From positions 472,825 through 536,824 of the forward strand of contig NZ_LMLE01000006.1 in assembly GCF_001422545.1 (NCBI RefSeq): a DNA stretch of 64,000 bases. The letters are read 5' to 3'. Below the pieces are notes generated by a model that saw nothing but the letters and a program-made list of their open reading frames with translations, had not been told where the DNA came from and searched no databases. This DNA comes from Pedobacter sp. Leaf41 (lineage in GTDB: Bacteria > Bacteroidota > Bacteroidia > Sphingobacteriales > Sphingobacteriaceae). Below are positions 18,501 to 26,564 of the stretch, piece by piece. Made by a program: the position numbers and the translations under genes. How positions within the stretch are numbered: position 1 is the stretch's first letter; every line of letters starts with the position of its first letter.

Positions 18501-18751
18501 GACCTATTTTAATGACTTCTTTTGCATTTATTGCAGGTTTGATTCCTTTAATGATTGCTTCCGGCCCAGGTAAAATTGGAAACAGGACAATCGGTTCAGC
18601 AGCAGCAGGAGGGATGTTGTTCGGAACCATATTCGGCGTGATCGTGATTCCAGGATTATACTATATTTTCGGTACCATCGCAGCCAAACACAAGTTGATT
18701 AAAATTGAAGAAGAACATCCGTTAACTGAAGAAATTGAAGATAATGTTTAA
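15581..18751 (+). CDS. RND multidrug efflux pump permease (HAE1 type)
   Basis: A 1056-residue AcrB-like pump with the normal twelve-TM, two-large-loop organisation. TM1 begins at residue 10. The TM4 proton-relay acids are D409/D410 in IGVVVDDAIV, and the C-terminal TM region has GLLGKNAVLIVEFA and GGMLFGTIFGV. It expels hydrophobic or amphiphilic compounds using the proton gradient. The C-terminus has a short acidic tail. The last eight bases overlap the start of the outer-membrane-factor gene, indicating translational coupling. Confidence 0.96.
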   Translation: MFSKFIQRPVLSIVVSLIILFLGALSVSYLPVTQFPSISPPKVNITAEYPGANNELLIKSVVIPLERALNGVPGMKYIASDAGNDGEASIQVVFNLGTDPNQASLNVQNRVAAVTNKLPPLVVREGVKISREESNMLMYINLYSTDPKLNENFLYNFADINLLSELKRIDGVGFADILGDRDYAMRIWLKPDRMQAYKISVDEVMKSLDEQSLEASPGKTGESSGKRSQAFEYVLKYSGRFNTKEGYENIILRANPNGEMLRLKDVADVDFSSAAYNLYSNLNGRPSAAIVLKQSYGSNASQVIKDVKAKMAEIKSTSFPKGLNYEISYDVSKFLDASIEKVIHTLIEAFILVGLVVFLFLGDWRSTVIPAIAVPVSLIGTFVFMSMFGITLNLITLFALVLAIGVVVDDAIVVIEAVHAKMENDRRLSVLKATQQAMKEISGAIIAITFLMASVFIPVTFMSGPVGIFYRQFSITMATAIILSGIVALTLTPALCAIMLKNNHGKPKKKTAVDRFLDSFNNGFNKLSGKYEIVLSKVVGRRLLTFGILVAFCFGIWGLSGTVPSGFIPNEDQGMVYAIIQTPPGSTLERTDQIAERLQKLCEDIDGVKSVSSLAGYEILTEGTGSNSGTCLINLKDWNDRKHSASEIIKELEEKAKSIPGATIEFFQPPAVPGYGAAGGFELRLLDKAGSGDYKRMETVGNDFVKELNKRKELSSVFTFYSASFPQYMLNIDNEIAQQKGVTIDNAMNTLSTFVGSNYETSFIKYDRQYKVMVQALPQYRALPADILKLSVKNDRDEMVPFSAFMKMEKVYGLSEITRHNMYNASEISGQSAPGYSSGQAINAITEVAAKTLPRGFGIDWAGISKDQVSRGNEAVYIFLICLGFVYLVLAAQYESFILPLSVILSLPAGIFGAFLFLQLLGLENNIYAQVAMVMLIGLLGKNAVLIVEFATQRHSQGATVLKAALEGASVRFRPILMTSFAFIAGLIPLMIASGPGKIGNRTIGSAAAGGMLFGTIFGVIVIPGLYYIFGTIAAKHKLIKIEEEHPLTEEIEDNV

Positions 18752-20177
18752 GCAAAAAATTTATAAAATACTTGGGTTAGCCATCATTATTGCCACTTAC
18801 AATGCTTGTAAAGTGCCCGATTTTGCCCAACGTAATGAGCATAAAAATACACCAGCTAGTTTTAATACCTCATTAGATAGTACCAATACAGGAGCTGTAC
18901 AGTGGCGTAGTTTTTTTACGGATCCAAATCTGGTAAGCCTGATCGATACCGCCCTTAAAAATAACCAGGAACTAAACATTACCCTGCAGGAGATTGAAGT
19001 GGCTAAGAACGAAATTAAGGCCAAAAAAGGTGAATTGCTTCCTACAGTGGGCTACCGGGTAGGCGCTGGTTTAGATAAAGTTGGCCGCTACACCAGTTCT
19101 GGTGCCGGCGATGCCTCAACGGAAATTACTCCGGGTAAAGGTGTGCCGGAAGTGTTGCCCGATTATGCATTTGGTTTGCAGGCCAATTGGGAGGCCGACA
19201 TCTGGCATAAGCTTCGCAATTCCAAGAAAGCCGCAGTCGACCGCTATCTGTCTTCGGTTGAAGGGAAAAATTTCGTCATCACGAATTTGATTGCAGAAAT
19301 AGCCAATACCTATTACGAACTGCTGGCACAGGATAATCAGCTGGAAATCGTTAAACAAAATATTGCTCTTCAAAGCAATGCGCTTGAACTGATGAAAATT
19401 CAAAAACAAGCTACAAGGGTTACTGAGCTTGCCGTACGTAAGTTTGAGGCCGAAGTTTTAAGTTCCAAAAGTTTAGAATTCGACATTCAGCAAGACATTA
19501 CCGAAAGTGAAAATAAAATCAATTACCTATTGGGCCGGTTTCCACAACCAATTGTTAGAGATCGAAATGCTTTTACGCTATTAGTTCCACCTACTGTTCA
19601 GGCCGGCTTACCGGCTCAATTACTGGCTAACCGACCTGATATTAAACAAGCCGAATACGATTTGGAAGCGGCAAAATTAGATGTTAAAGTAGCGAAGGCG
19701 CAATTTTATCCTTCGTTGGGGATTTCTGCCAGCATCGGTTATCAGGCATTTAACCCTTCTTATTTATTACGTACACCAGAATCGTTGATTTACTCCCTCG
19801 CTGGAGATTTAGCCGGTCCACTTATTAACCGAAATGCGATTAAAGCAGAATATTTATCTGCAAACGCTAAACAGTTACAAGCCGTTTTCAACTACGAAAA
19901 AACCATCCTGAACGGATACATCGAGGTTGCAAATCAAATTTCCAATATTTCGAATCTTCAGAAAAGCTACGATTTAAAATCAAAACAGGTTGTGGCATTA
20001 ACACAATCCATAGAGATTTCCAATGACCTTTTTAGAGCGGCCAGAGCTGATTATTTCGAGGTTTTAATGACCCAAAGGGATGCATTGCAATCCAAATTGG
20101 AATTAATAGAAACCAAAAAACAGCAGCTAAATGCAGTGGTGAATATTTATCATGCTTTAGGCGGGGGGTGGAATTAA
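18744..20177 (+). CDS. TolC-like outer membrane efflux lipoprotein
   Basis: A 477-residue outer-membrane factor of the NodT/OprM group. It has a lipobox YNAC (Cys near residue 22) and two repeated outer-membrane-efflux domains. Conserved features include WRSFFTDPNL, QANWEADIWHKLRNSKKAA and LLANRPDIKQAEYDLEAA with AQFYPSL. It is the exit duct of the efflux complex. I start at ATG 18744 rather than the in-frame TTG upstream because it gives a normal lipoprotein signal and overlaps the pump stop by eight bases. Confidence 0.94.
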   Translation: MFKQKIYKILGLAIIIATYNACKVPDFAQRNEHKNTPASFNTSLDSTNTGAVQWRSFFTDPNLVSLIDTALKNNQELNITLQEIEVAKNEIKAKKGELLPTVGYRVGAGLDKVGRYTSSGAGDASTEITPGKGVPEVLPDYAFGLQANWEADIWHKLRNSKKAAVDRYLSSVEGKNFVITNLIAEIANTYYELLAQDNQLEIVKQNIALQSNALELMKIQKQATRVTELAVRKFEAEVLSSKSLEFDIQQDITESENKINYLLGRFPQPIVRDRNAFTLLVPPTVQAGLPAQLLANRPDIKQAEYDLEAAKLDVKVAKAQFYPSLGISASIGYQAFNPSYLLRTPESLIYSLAGDLAGPLINRNAIKAEYLSANAKQLQAVFNYEKTILNGYIEVANQISNISNLQKSYDLKSKQVVALTQSIEISNDLFRAARADYFEVLMTQRDALQSKLELIETKKQQLNAVVNIYHALGGGWN

Positions 20178-20223
20178 ACCCTCCGTGCTACAGCGCATGT
20201 TTATCATAAATTAGGTCTTCATT

Positions 20224-20244
20224 GCCTGCCTGCGGAAGGCAGGC
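20224..20244. repeat. GC-rich perfect inverted repeat (GCCTGCCT type)
   Basis: GCCTGCCT and AGGCAGGC are perfect 8-bp arms around GCGGA. A related copy with 9-bp arms CCTGCCTGC/GCAGGCAGG is at 21214-21232. There is no T-run. This is probably a REP-like element. Confidence 0.6.
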
Positions 20245-20296
20245 GAGGCTGGGTTTGAGCGAGCCAAGGCAATCTGGCAATTTGTTATAGAACTAT

Positions 20297-20322
20297 GAGG
20301 GGAAAACTCCCCTCTTTATTTC
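20297..20322 (+). terminator. possible terminator of the RND operon
   Basis: The GAGGGG/CCCCTC stem around AAAACT is followed by TTTATTT. It is 120 bp past the outer-membrane-factor gene. The same sequence continues into a GGAGGGGTGGGGGTGG stretch, so it may also be part of a repeat element. Confidence 0.4.
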
Positions 20323-20979
20323 AAGGAGGGGTGGGGGTGGTTAAATGTATTGTCTTCGCATCTTTTACGTTGCTATTTGACACTTCGCTCAAATGGCATC
20401 TTACTCCCTTCCAGATAGAAACCCTCTGCGTTCGCCCTCTGTTCGGGAAATCCCTACCTATTATAGTCCTTATCCTGACCTAATACCACCTATTCAGTAC
20501 CATGCAAGCACCACACAAGGATGGGAATTCCTTTGCATGAACTTAAGTATTCTCGAAGCAGTCCCGAAGTATGCTGGGAGCAGGGTGCAAGCAGGTATGG
20601 GTAAAACGTGGATATGAGGTGGACTAATGGCGGGCTAGAGGTGGACTTGAAACGAAACTTAAATGATTAAAAAGCAGAAATTTGCTATCCTGGATTGATC
20701 AATCCCTCAATTACGCTAATGTAAATAATTATGGACACATTAAATGGGATTGTTCGATTTTAAATATGAGCGTTCGCTGGGGAGAAATTTTTTCTAAAGG
20801 TTTTAGTTGTAAAATCGCTTCATTATTAAAAAAGATCAGTAGAATTTGCAGCTTCCCCTTTAATTTTTTCTTCGTCTCATCGGCGGCGGCCTCTTCTTTG
20901 TTCTTGATAACAAAGAAGCAAAACCGAGCCCTTCAGCGAGCTCATTAATACCTCTAAAAAAAAATGATAAACGATAAAT

Positions 20980-21152
20980 AAAATCAAGGCCTGGATCCAA
21001 TGTTGGATAAATTCTTCAAAGCTTAATTGGCGGCATCACAAGCTGCGATGAAGACTCGCAGAATACGCGATGCCTTGTTAAGATGGGTATTGAAAGTTTG
21101 TTCAAAAGCTTTGACGTTTTCTCCTTTCATTGTCTCCTATGCCGGATAGCAG
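20980..21152 (+). repeat. structured intergenic element, copy 1
   Basis: This 173-bp stretch aligns end to end with 25295-25466. Shared blocks are AAAATCAAGGC, ATGTTGGATAA, a TTAATTG block and the closing CCTATGCC. In the middle is a two-tier stem: GGCATC (21032-21037) with GATGCC (21069-21074), enclosing CTGCGA (21043-21048) with TCGCAG (21056-21061) and a TGAAGAC loop. Copy 2 has different stem bases but the same pairing. No open frame is preserved between copies. Confidence 0.6.
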
Positions 21153-21213
21153 GGTGAAAGATCAATAGCAGACATCGAAGTTCTTAGGTGTTTTGCTCGC
21201 CCATCCATCATTT

Positions 21214-21232
21214 CCTGCCTGCAGCAGGCAGG
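21214..21232. repeat. GC-rich perfect inverted repeat, second copy
   Basis: CCTGCCTGC and GCAGGCAGG are perfect 9-bp arms around a single A, in a TTTC..GAAA context that extends the pairing. It is related to 20224-20244. Confidence 0.6.
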
Positions 21233-21269
21233 CGAAATGAGCTTTTCGCGATTGAAAAATCATTCTACC

Positions 21270-21296
21270 CATCGTCATCCTTGCGTAGGCGGGAAT
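21270..21296 (-). repeat. short interspersed element (ATTCCCGCCTACGC type)
   Basis: Read on the minus strand, ATTCCCGCCTACGC is followed by a variable pair and ATGACGATG. It matches 60420-60446 with about three differences. A shorter relative is at 63922-63947. Confidence 0.6.
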
Positions 21297-21332
21297 TTTA
21301 AAGCGATTTAAAGGCTGATTATTTCCTTCGCG

Positions 21333-22493
21333 TTAGTCTTCACTTTTCTTCAAAGATTTCAAAAAAACAAAACCCACCACACCCGATAAAACTGAAGCCG
21401 TCAATATGGCGAACTTTGCTTCTGATACATGTAGGGCATCGCTAAAAGATAATAACGCGATAAATATCGACATTGTAAAACCGATGCCTGCCAACATGCC
21501 TAAACCTAAAACATGTTTCCAGCCTGCTCCGGTGGGTAAATCGGCAAATTTAAGTTTAACGGCCAACCAGGAAAATAATGTTACCCCGATTGTTTTTCCC
21601 ACAAATAAACCTACTATAATGCCCAGGCCTAAAGGAGAAACCAGTCCTGTAATCATCTCTTTTTCGAAGGTGATGTTGGTGTTCGCCAGGGCGAAGATTG
21701 GCATGATGAGGTAATTTACCGGTACGCTTAAAGCGTGCTCCAGTTTTTCTAAAGGAGATAAAACATCCGTTTCATTTGTGGGGATGGTGAATGCTAAAAG
21801 TACTCCGGCGATGGTGGCATGAATGCCGGAGTGATGAATGAAATACCAAAGAAAGATTCCGGGGATGAGATAGAAGATCAGGCTTTTTACACCGAAATAA
21901 TTCATTAAACTTAACAACACTAAAATTCCGCCGGCCATTGCCAAATATTCAAAATGAATTTGGTTGGTGTAAAATATAGCGATTACTAAGATTGCGCCTA
22001 AATCATCAACAATAGCCAAAGCTGCTAAAAATATCTTCAAGCTAGCGGGTACGTTTTTGCCAAGCATGGCAATTATGGCCAGCGCAAATGCAATATCTGT
22101 GGCCATAGGGATGCCCCAACCGCTGGCAGTTTCGGCTCCTTTGTTAAATACTGCATAAATCGCGGCCGGAACCAACATGCCACCTAACGCAGCAATTACC
22201 GGAAGTGCTGCGTTTTTTAATGAAGATAGTTCGCCTTCTACAAGCTCACGTTTAATTTCCAGGCCCACAAGCAAAAAGAATATGGCCATTAAAGCATCAT
22301 TAATCCAGGCAAGAATGCTATAGTTAACGTTTCCAAACCCGAGCTTGGTTTCTAAAAAAGCTTCAAAACTTTCTTTCGATGCTGTATTGGCGATCAGTAA
22401 GGAGATGGCTACACAAATTAGCAATAAGAAACCGCCAACTTGTCCGGAGCGGAAAAAACGTTGAAATACAGCTAGGTTGATTAGTTTCGGCAT
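21333..22493 (-). CDS. nhaA: Na+/H+ antiporter NhaA
   Basis: A 386-residue, roughly twelve-helix antiporter that exports sodium in exchange for protons and so controls internal pH and salt. The paired aspartates of the ion-binding site are visible in AIVDDLGAI (VDD near residues 160-163). Upstream, MATDIAFALAI forms the crossed-helix region, and GIGFTMSIFIA lies near the C-terminus. The length equals E. coli NhaA (388). It begins about 95 bp downstream of the ABC exporter gene and could be transcribed separately. Confidence 0.96.
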   Translation of the reverse strand: MPKLINLAVFQRFFRSGQVGGFLLLICVAISLLIANTASKESFEAFLETKLGFGNVNYSILAWINDALMAIFFLLVGLEIKRELVEGELSSLKNAALPVIAALGGMLVPAAIYAVFNKGAETASGWGIPMATDIAFALAIIAMLGKNVPASLKIFLAALAIVDDLGAILVIAIFYTNQIHFEYLAMAGGILVLLSLMNYFGVKSLIFYLIPGIFLWYFIHHSGIHATIAGVLLAFTIPTNETDVLSPLEKLEHALSVPVNYLIMPIFALANTNITFEKEMITGLVSPLGLGIIVGLFVGKTIGVTLFSWLAVKLKFADLPTGAGWKHVLGLGMLAGIGFTMSIFIALLSFSDALHVSEAKFAILTASVLSGVVGFVFLKSLKKSED

Positions 22494-22587
22494 GGGGGCA
22501 AAAATAAGGAAAACTTAGTTTCTGGCTATGGATTAATTTGATTTAAATGAAAATATAAGTTCTTGTTTTACTGGCAAACTCTTTAAA

Positions 22588-24423
22588 TTATTTATAACCT
22601 GAGGCCTGTAGATTAAACAGTTCGGCGTACTTGCCTCCCGCTTTCAAGAGTTGCTCATGTGTTCCCGACTCGAGCAGCGTTCCCTTCTCTAGCACTAAAA
22701 TCCGGTCGGCTAACCTTGCTGTAGAGAAACGATGTGAAATTAAAACTGCTGATTTTCCTGTAGTGAGTTGTGCAAAACGTTGGAAGACTTCATATTCTGC
22801 CCGTGCATCCAGTGCAGAGGTCGGCTCATCTAAAATTAATACTTGCGCATCTTTCATGTATGCCCGGGCAAGCGCAACCTTTTGCCATTCGCCGCCCGAA
22901 AGTTCAACTCCATCATTAAATTTTCTGCCCAGCCATTGCTGATAAGCTCCCGGCAGCTTCTTTGCAAGCTCATCTGCCAAACTAAGTTGCGCAGCATTTT
23001 TGACCAACTGTTCATTATCAATTTCCTTAATATTGCCGACCGCAATGTTTTGATAAAAAGTCATTTGATAGCGGATATAATCCTGGAAAATAATGCCGAG
23101 GTTATGCCTCAGATCGTCTAAATCATAAGCCTTTAAATCCTTTCCATCTAATAAAATACGACCTTCGCTTGGGTCGTACAGTCTGGCCAGGAGTTTAACC
23201 AAGGTCGTTTTTCCTGCACCGTTCTCTCCAACCAGGGCCAATTTTTCGCCGGGTTTGAGCTCAAAGCTTAAATTTCTATTCGCCCATCTATCGCTATTGT
23301 GGTATTGGAACCCTACATTTTCGAATACAAAACCTGATTTTATGGGCTTTGGAAAAGGCAATGCCGCCTTTGGTTTGGTAATTTTTGGCTTGATCTCAAA
23401 AAAATCAATGAAATCCTGTAAATAAATGGCACCTTGAGAAACCATTGTAAACCTCGAAAGCATCGTTTCCATCAAGCTGCTCAGTTGACGAAATGAGCCT
23501 GCCAGGAAAGTGAGGTTACCCACCGTCGATTTTCCGGTAACTGTTTCGTAAACAATAAATCCATAGGCCGCATAATAACCAATAGTACCTAATATGGAGA
23601 AAAATGTACCCCATATAGATCTGCGCACCGCTAACCTGCTGTTGTCTTGATAAAATTTATCAGACAAAGTTTTGAATCTGTCGATAATGAAATCAGCGAG
23701 GCCAAAAATCTTTACTTCCTTTGCCGTTTCATCGCTTGCACCCAGGTAGCGTACATAATCGAGTTCCCTGCGCTCTGGTGTCTGACTGCGGGACAGTGCA
23801 TAATTCTTGCTATTAAAATAAGATTCGCCTAAAAAGGAAGGGATGATTGCAAGCACTAAAAGGAGAATTAACCAAGGGTTAAAAGCAATTAACCCGGTTA
23901 AAAGAAAGGCCATGGAGATTAAATCCTGTATCTGGCTCATCACTTGAGAAAGCATGACACTTCTCCCGACTGTTTGCTGCCTTGCCCGTTCGAGCTTGTC
24001 GTAAAATACCGAATCTTCGAATTGATCCAGATCTAAAGTAGCTGCATGCTCCATTATTTTAATGGAAGTATAATTCGAAAACTGGTCGCCGAGCAAGCTA
24101 TCCGTTAGATTAATCATTCTGCCCAGCGCATCGTTCAAAATCGCCAGTAAAAATTGTATTCCCACCAGCTCCCAAAGCAGTTGCATATTGCCGCTTGTGG
24201 TGCTGGTACTTAATGCCACCACCTCATCAATAATGAGTTTGCCCACATAAAGCAGGGCAACCGGCATGGCGGAACGTATTATCCGAAGGATGAAACTAAT
24301 GATTGTCTTACTAGGACTGCTTTGCCAGACCAGCTTGAACAAACTTGGCAGGTTTTTTAATGATGAGAGTCGTTCTTTAAAAGTTATATTTTCAAGAGGT
24401 ATTGTATTTCTATTCTTTGCCAT
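22588..24423 (-). CDS. ABC exporter, fused permease and ATPase
   Basis: A 611-residue half-transporter. The membrane domain covers about residues 35-335. The nucleotide-binding domain has Walker A GENGAGKT at 399-406, Q-loop Gln447, signature LSGGE at 508-512, Walker B LILDEP at 529-534 and H-loop His564. It works as a homodimer or heterodimer, but no second half-transporter is adjacent, so a homodimer is likely. The substrate is unknown; relatives carry lipids, peptides or drugs. No peptidase C39 domain is present, arguing against a bacteriocin exporter of that class. Confidence 0.93.
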   Translation of the reverse strand: MAKNRNTIPLENITFKERLSSLKNLPSLFKLVWQSSPSKTIISFILRIIRSAMPVALLYVGKLIIDEVVALSTSTTSGNMQLLWELVGIQFLLAILNDALGRMINLTDSLLGDQFSNYTSIKIMEHAATLDLDQFEDSVFYDKLERARQQTVGRSVMLSQVMSQIQDLISMAFLLTGLIAFNPWLILLLVLAIIPSFLGESYFNSKNYALSRSQTPERRELDYVRYLGASDETAKEVKIFGLADFIIDRFKTLSDKFYQDNSRLAVRRSIWGTFFSILGTIGYYAAYGFIVYETVTGKSTVGNLTFLAGSFRQLSSLMETMLSRFTMVSQGAIYLQDFIDFFEIKPKITKPKAALPFPKPIKSGFVFENVGFQYHNSDRWANRNLSFELKPGEKLALVGENGAGKTTLVKLLARLYDPSEGRILLDGKDLKAYDLDDLRHNLGIIFQDYIRYQMTFYQNIAVGNIKEIDNEQLVKNAAQLSLADELAKKLPGAYQQWLGRKFNDGVELSGGEWQKVALARAYMKDAQVLILDEPTSALDARAEYEVFQRFAQLTTGKSAVLISHRFSTARLADRILVLEKGTLLESGTHEQLLKAGGKYAELFNLQASGYK

Positions 24424-24578
24424 AGTGGTGCTGTAATAGCAAAGCTAATTATTGCGTGAGTAGTTTTCGGTTTATTTGAAAAAATAGCATCTATATTAAA
24501 CAGAGATACTATTAAAACCTGAACAATTTTTATTTGAAAATGTTAGTCAATCTTAACGAAATCGTAAAACAATATGAT

Positions 24579-25067
24579 TTAAGGATTAGGAAACTTATTT
24601 TTCATAGCGTAAAACTTATCGACAGCTGCAAATGAGAATATAACACCTATAAGAAGTACAAGTGATCTCACCCAGTTCATGCTGCTCCATTCGGAGGATA
24701 ATCTTTTAAGTATTTCAGTGGCTGGAGTTGGCTGCGACATCATTATATCGGTTCGCGGATGGAAGTAAGTAAAAGCAAAAATATCTCCTGAAACATAGCA
24801 AATCAAAGCGATTCCAAGAAGTAATCTCATGTTTTGTGAATTTTTCCAATAGATGAGGAGTGATAGTAAAGTCAGCAACTGACTTGCAGTTGAAAATATT
24901 TTGAAAAAATTTCCAGGATTTACAGTCTTAAAAAATGCTTTCGCAGCCAGAACAGAATTTGGAATATCACTGTCGGTGGCAGCGGCAATAACCATCGAAT
25001 TAAAGATGTTTGCAAACAAGACTCCACATGCTATTGCCACTGAACTTAGCAGAATTATTTTTTTCAT
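24579..25067 (-). CDS. DUF1772-like small membrane protein
   Basis: A 162-residue protein with four hydrophobic segments (about residues 5-25, 60-78, 84-103 and 135-155). TYFHPRTDIM before the last helix matches the PxN-type motif of the DUF1772/anthrone oxygenase-like family. Such proteins are named from fungal anthrone oxygenases, but the bacterial members have no established reaction. I start at ATG 25065-25067; the reading frame continues one GTG codon upstream. It stands alone between the ABC exporter and a repeat-rich gap. Confidence 0.6.
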   Translation of the reverse strand: MKKIILLSSVAIACGVLFANIFNSMVIAAATDSDIPNSVLAAKAFFKTVNPGNFFKIFSTASQLLTLLSLLIYWKNSQNMRLLLGIALICYVSGDIFAFTYFHPRTDIMMSQPTPATEILKRLSSEWSSMNWVRSLVLLIGVIFSFAAVDKFYAMKNKFPNP

Positions 25068-25294
25068 CACTGGATAATTAATAGGAAATAAATATAATAA
25101 AATTTTATAACAATCAGTTTTTCAAGGTATTGTGATCCTGTGTTTATTATGTCTCAATTGATAAGTTTAATTGAAAAAAAGTTCAGTTTAAAAATAAAGG
25201 TGTTGACATCGTGATTGAAGCTTGCTCTGACTAATCTTTCTTCGGTTTGAAACGGAAGGCTCTTACTTTTTTGCTTGATCAAAAATTAACAAAA

Positions 25295-25466
25295 AAATCA
25301 AGGCTTGGAACTGATGTTGGATAAGCCATGCGAAACTTTAATTGCAACAGCGGATTAGGTTCGATGAAGAATCGAACTGACCGCTGTTTTAGTCGTTCGG
25401 ATTTTGAAAATTTGTGCAAAAACTTCACCTGCTTCTCTTTCCATCACTTCCTATGCCCGAAAGCAG
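25295..25466 (+). repeat. structured intergenic element, copy 2
   Basis: A 172-bp diverged copy of 20980-21152. The outer stem AACAGCGG (25346-25353) pairs with CCGCTGTT (25381-25388). The inner stem GTTCGAT (25359-25365) pairs with ATCGAAC (25371-25377) around a GAAGA loop. The stem bases differ from copy 1, but the pairing and loop are retained. Flanks on the left (GCTTGATCAAAAATTAAC) and right (AGCAGTATGGCTATAGCG) may extend the element. Confidence 0.6.
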
Positions 25467-25564
25467 TATGGCTATAGCGAGGAGTGGAGGACTCTGCTTT
25501 GTAAGGGTTTCCTTTTAGCGGAAAGTTTCTGGTACGTTCTGCACTTTACTGACAATTTGTTAAC

Positions 25565-25615
25565 CAAAAAAGCCACAGACTCTTAGATTTAAATCTGCGA
25601 ATCTGTGGCTAAAAT
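25565..25615 (-). terminator. terminator of the PorP/SprF operon
   Basis: Read on the minus strand, AGCCACAGA (25602-25610 side) pairs with TCTGTGGCT (25571-25579 side), enclosing a further AGATTTAAATCT helix. TTTTTTGGTTA follows. It lies 20-70 bp after the PorP/SprF stop. Confidence 0.75.
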
Positions 25616-25635
25616 TTTTGTTTATGCTACTCTAC

Positions 25636-26556
25636 TTATTTTTTCTTTCCGATATTCACCCGAATGTTCACCTCAAAATCGCCATCGGTATAGCCGCTAA
25701 TAGCTGAAGTTGCTGTGTTGTAATAGGCCATAAAATATAGAGACGATTTGTAGTTTACGCCGAAGCCAACCGTGGCATTTTGCGTGTTGTGATACATGGC
25801 CATTACATACAGTTTATCGTTTGCGAAGTTGGCATTTACACCCGCATCCCACAAATTCTTATAGTTTTTAATTCCTCTGAAAACCCCTTTTGGCTCCAGG
25901 CTTATGCCGTTCATTCCTTCACCAAGACTGAATTTATATCCTATAGCCGAATAAAAAGTAGGTTTATTGGCATAGTTTAAATCATCCTTTCTAAAAACCG
26001 AGCGTATATTTGGAACGGCGCCTTCTATTGTTAATCCTTTCGAAGTATACGAAACGCCAAAATCTCCATCAAGGTAAGAGCCACGATCGTTGAAACGGGC
26101 AATTGATGGATCGTTAATATCGCTGTTTCTGATACTGCTTAAATCTAATCGATCTTTGCTTACTCCAAAGGAAACGCCGAAATTCAATTGCTGTTCGTTA
26201 TCGCTTAGAGGCAAATGATAGGCAAAAGTTCCTACGGCCTTTGTGCGTTGTAAACCGCCAGATTTTTCGTTATAAACGTTAACGCCCCAACCCACTTTTC
26301 CAACTTGCTGATCTAAAGTTACGCTTTGCGTGAGGGGTGCACCGGGAATGTTCGACCACTGTTTGCGGAAACTCCCGTTAATATTGAAGCCTTCGTTAAT
26401 ACCTGCCATTGATGGATTTACCAGATAGCGGTTTTGAAAATACTGAGCGTTTAAAGGTAAGATCTGCGCCTTCGCCGTGCTGAAAATAAATATACCAGTT
26501 GCAAATAGAAACGTTACTCGACGCATTTGCTTTATGTTTTTTGTAATTGCTTTCAT
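25636..26556 (-). CDS. PorP/SprF family type IX secretion membrane protein
   Basis: A 306-residue outer-membrane beta-barrel with a signal peptide ending TAKAQ near residue 30. The family start QYFQNRYLVNPSMAGI lies near residues 38-53, followed by GSFRKQW. PorP/SprF proteins attach or deliver T9SS cargo that carries type B C-terminal domains to the cell surface. This one begins eight bases after the stop of exactly such a cargo gene, so it is probably its dedicated partner. An alternative start ten codons later (MRRVTFLF) also gives a good signal peptide. Confidence 0.93.
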   Translation of the reverse strand: MKAITKNIKQMRRVTFLFATGIFIFSTAKAQILPLNAQYFQNRYLVNPSMAGINEGFNINGSFRKQWSNIPGAPLTQSVTLDQQVGKVGWGVNVYNEKSGGLQRTKAVGTFAYHLPLSDNEQQLNFGVSFGVSKDRLDLSSIRNSDINDPSIARFNDRGSYLDGDFGVSYTSKGLTIEGAVPNIRSVFRKDDLNYANKPTFYSAIGYKFSLGEGMNGISLEPKGVFRGIKNYKNLWDAGVNANFANDKLYVMAMYHNTQNATVGFGVNYKSSLYFMAYYNTATSAISGYTDGDFEVNIRVNIGKKK

Positions 26557-26564
26557 GTCTGTAA

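Larger units (their letters stand above)
20178..21332. other. 1.15-kb repeat-rich intergenic region without genes
   Basis: Short reading frames at 20295-20483, 20393-20617 and 20682-20948 have no recognisable family, overlap each other and cross palindromes, so they are not called. The region contains GC-rich hairpins at 20224-20244 and 21214-21232, a hairpin with T-run at 20297-20322, one copy of the 173-bp structured element at 20980-21152, and a CCCGCCTACGC-type element at 21270-21296. It looks like an accumulation site for small repeats downstream of the efflux operon. Confidence 0.65.
25071..25635. other. intergenic region with structured element copy 2
   Basis: About 565 bp without a credible gene. 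The 60-codon reading frame at 25404-25586 lies inside the repeated element and is not conserved in copy 1. The region ends with a hairpin terminator serving the minus-strand PorP/SprF gene. Confidence 0.6.

Noticed and set aside
20295..20948. Three short reading frames after the efflux operon
   Set aside because: They overlap each other and cross palindromic repeats, have no plausible start signals, and show no protein-family features.
22588..24423. Bacteriocin or peptide exporter
   Set aside because: The ABC protein lacks a peptidase C39 domain and no precursor peptide was seen nearby.
25404..25586. 60-codon reading frame in the second structured element
   Set aside because: The frame is not kept in the aligned copy at 20980-21152 and ends inside a terminator.
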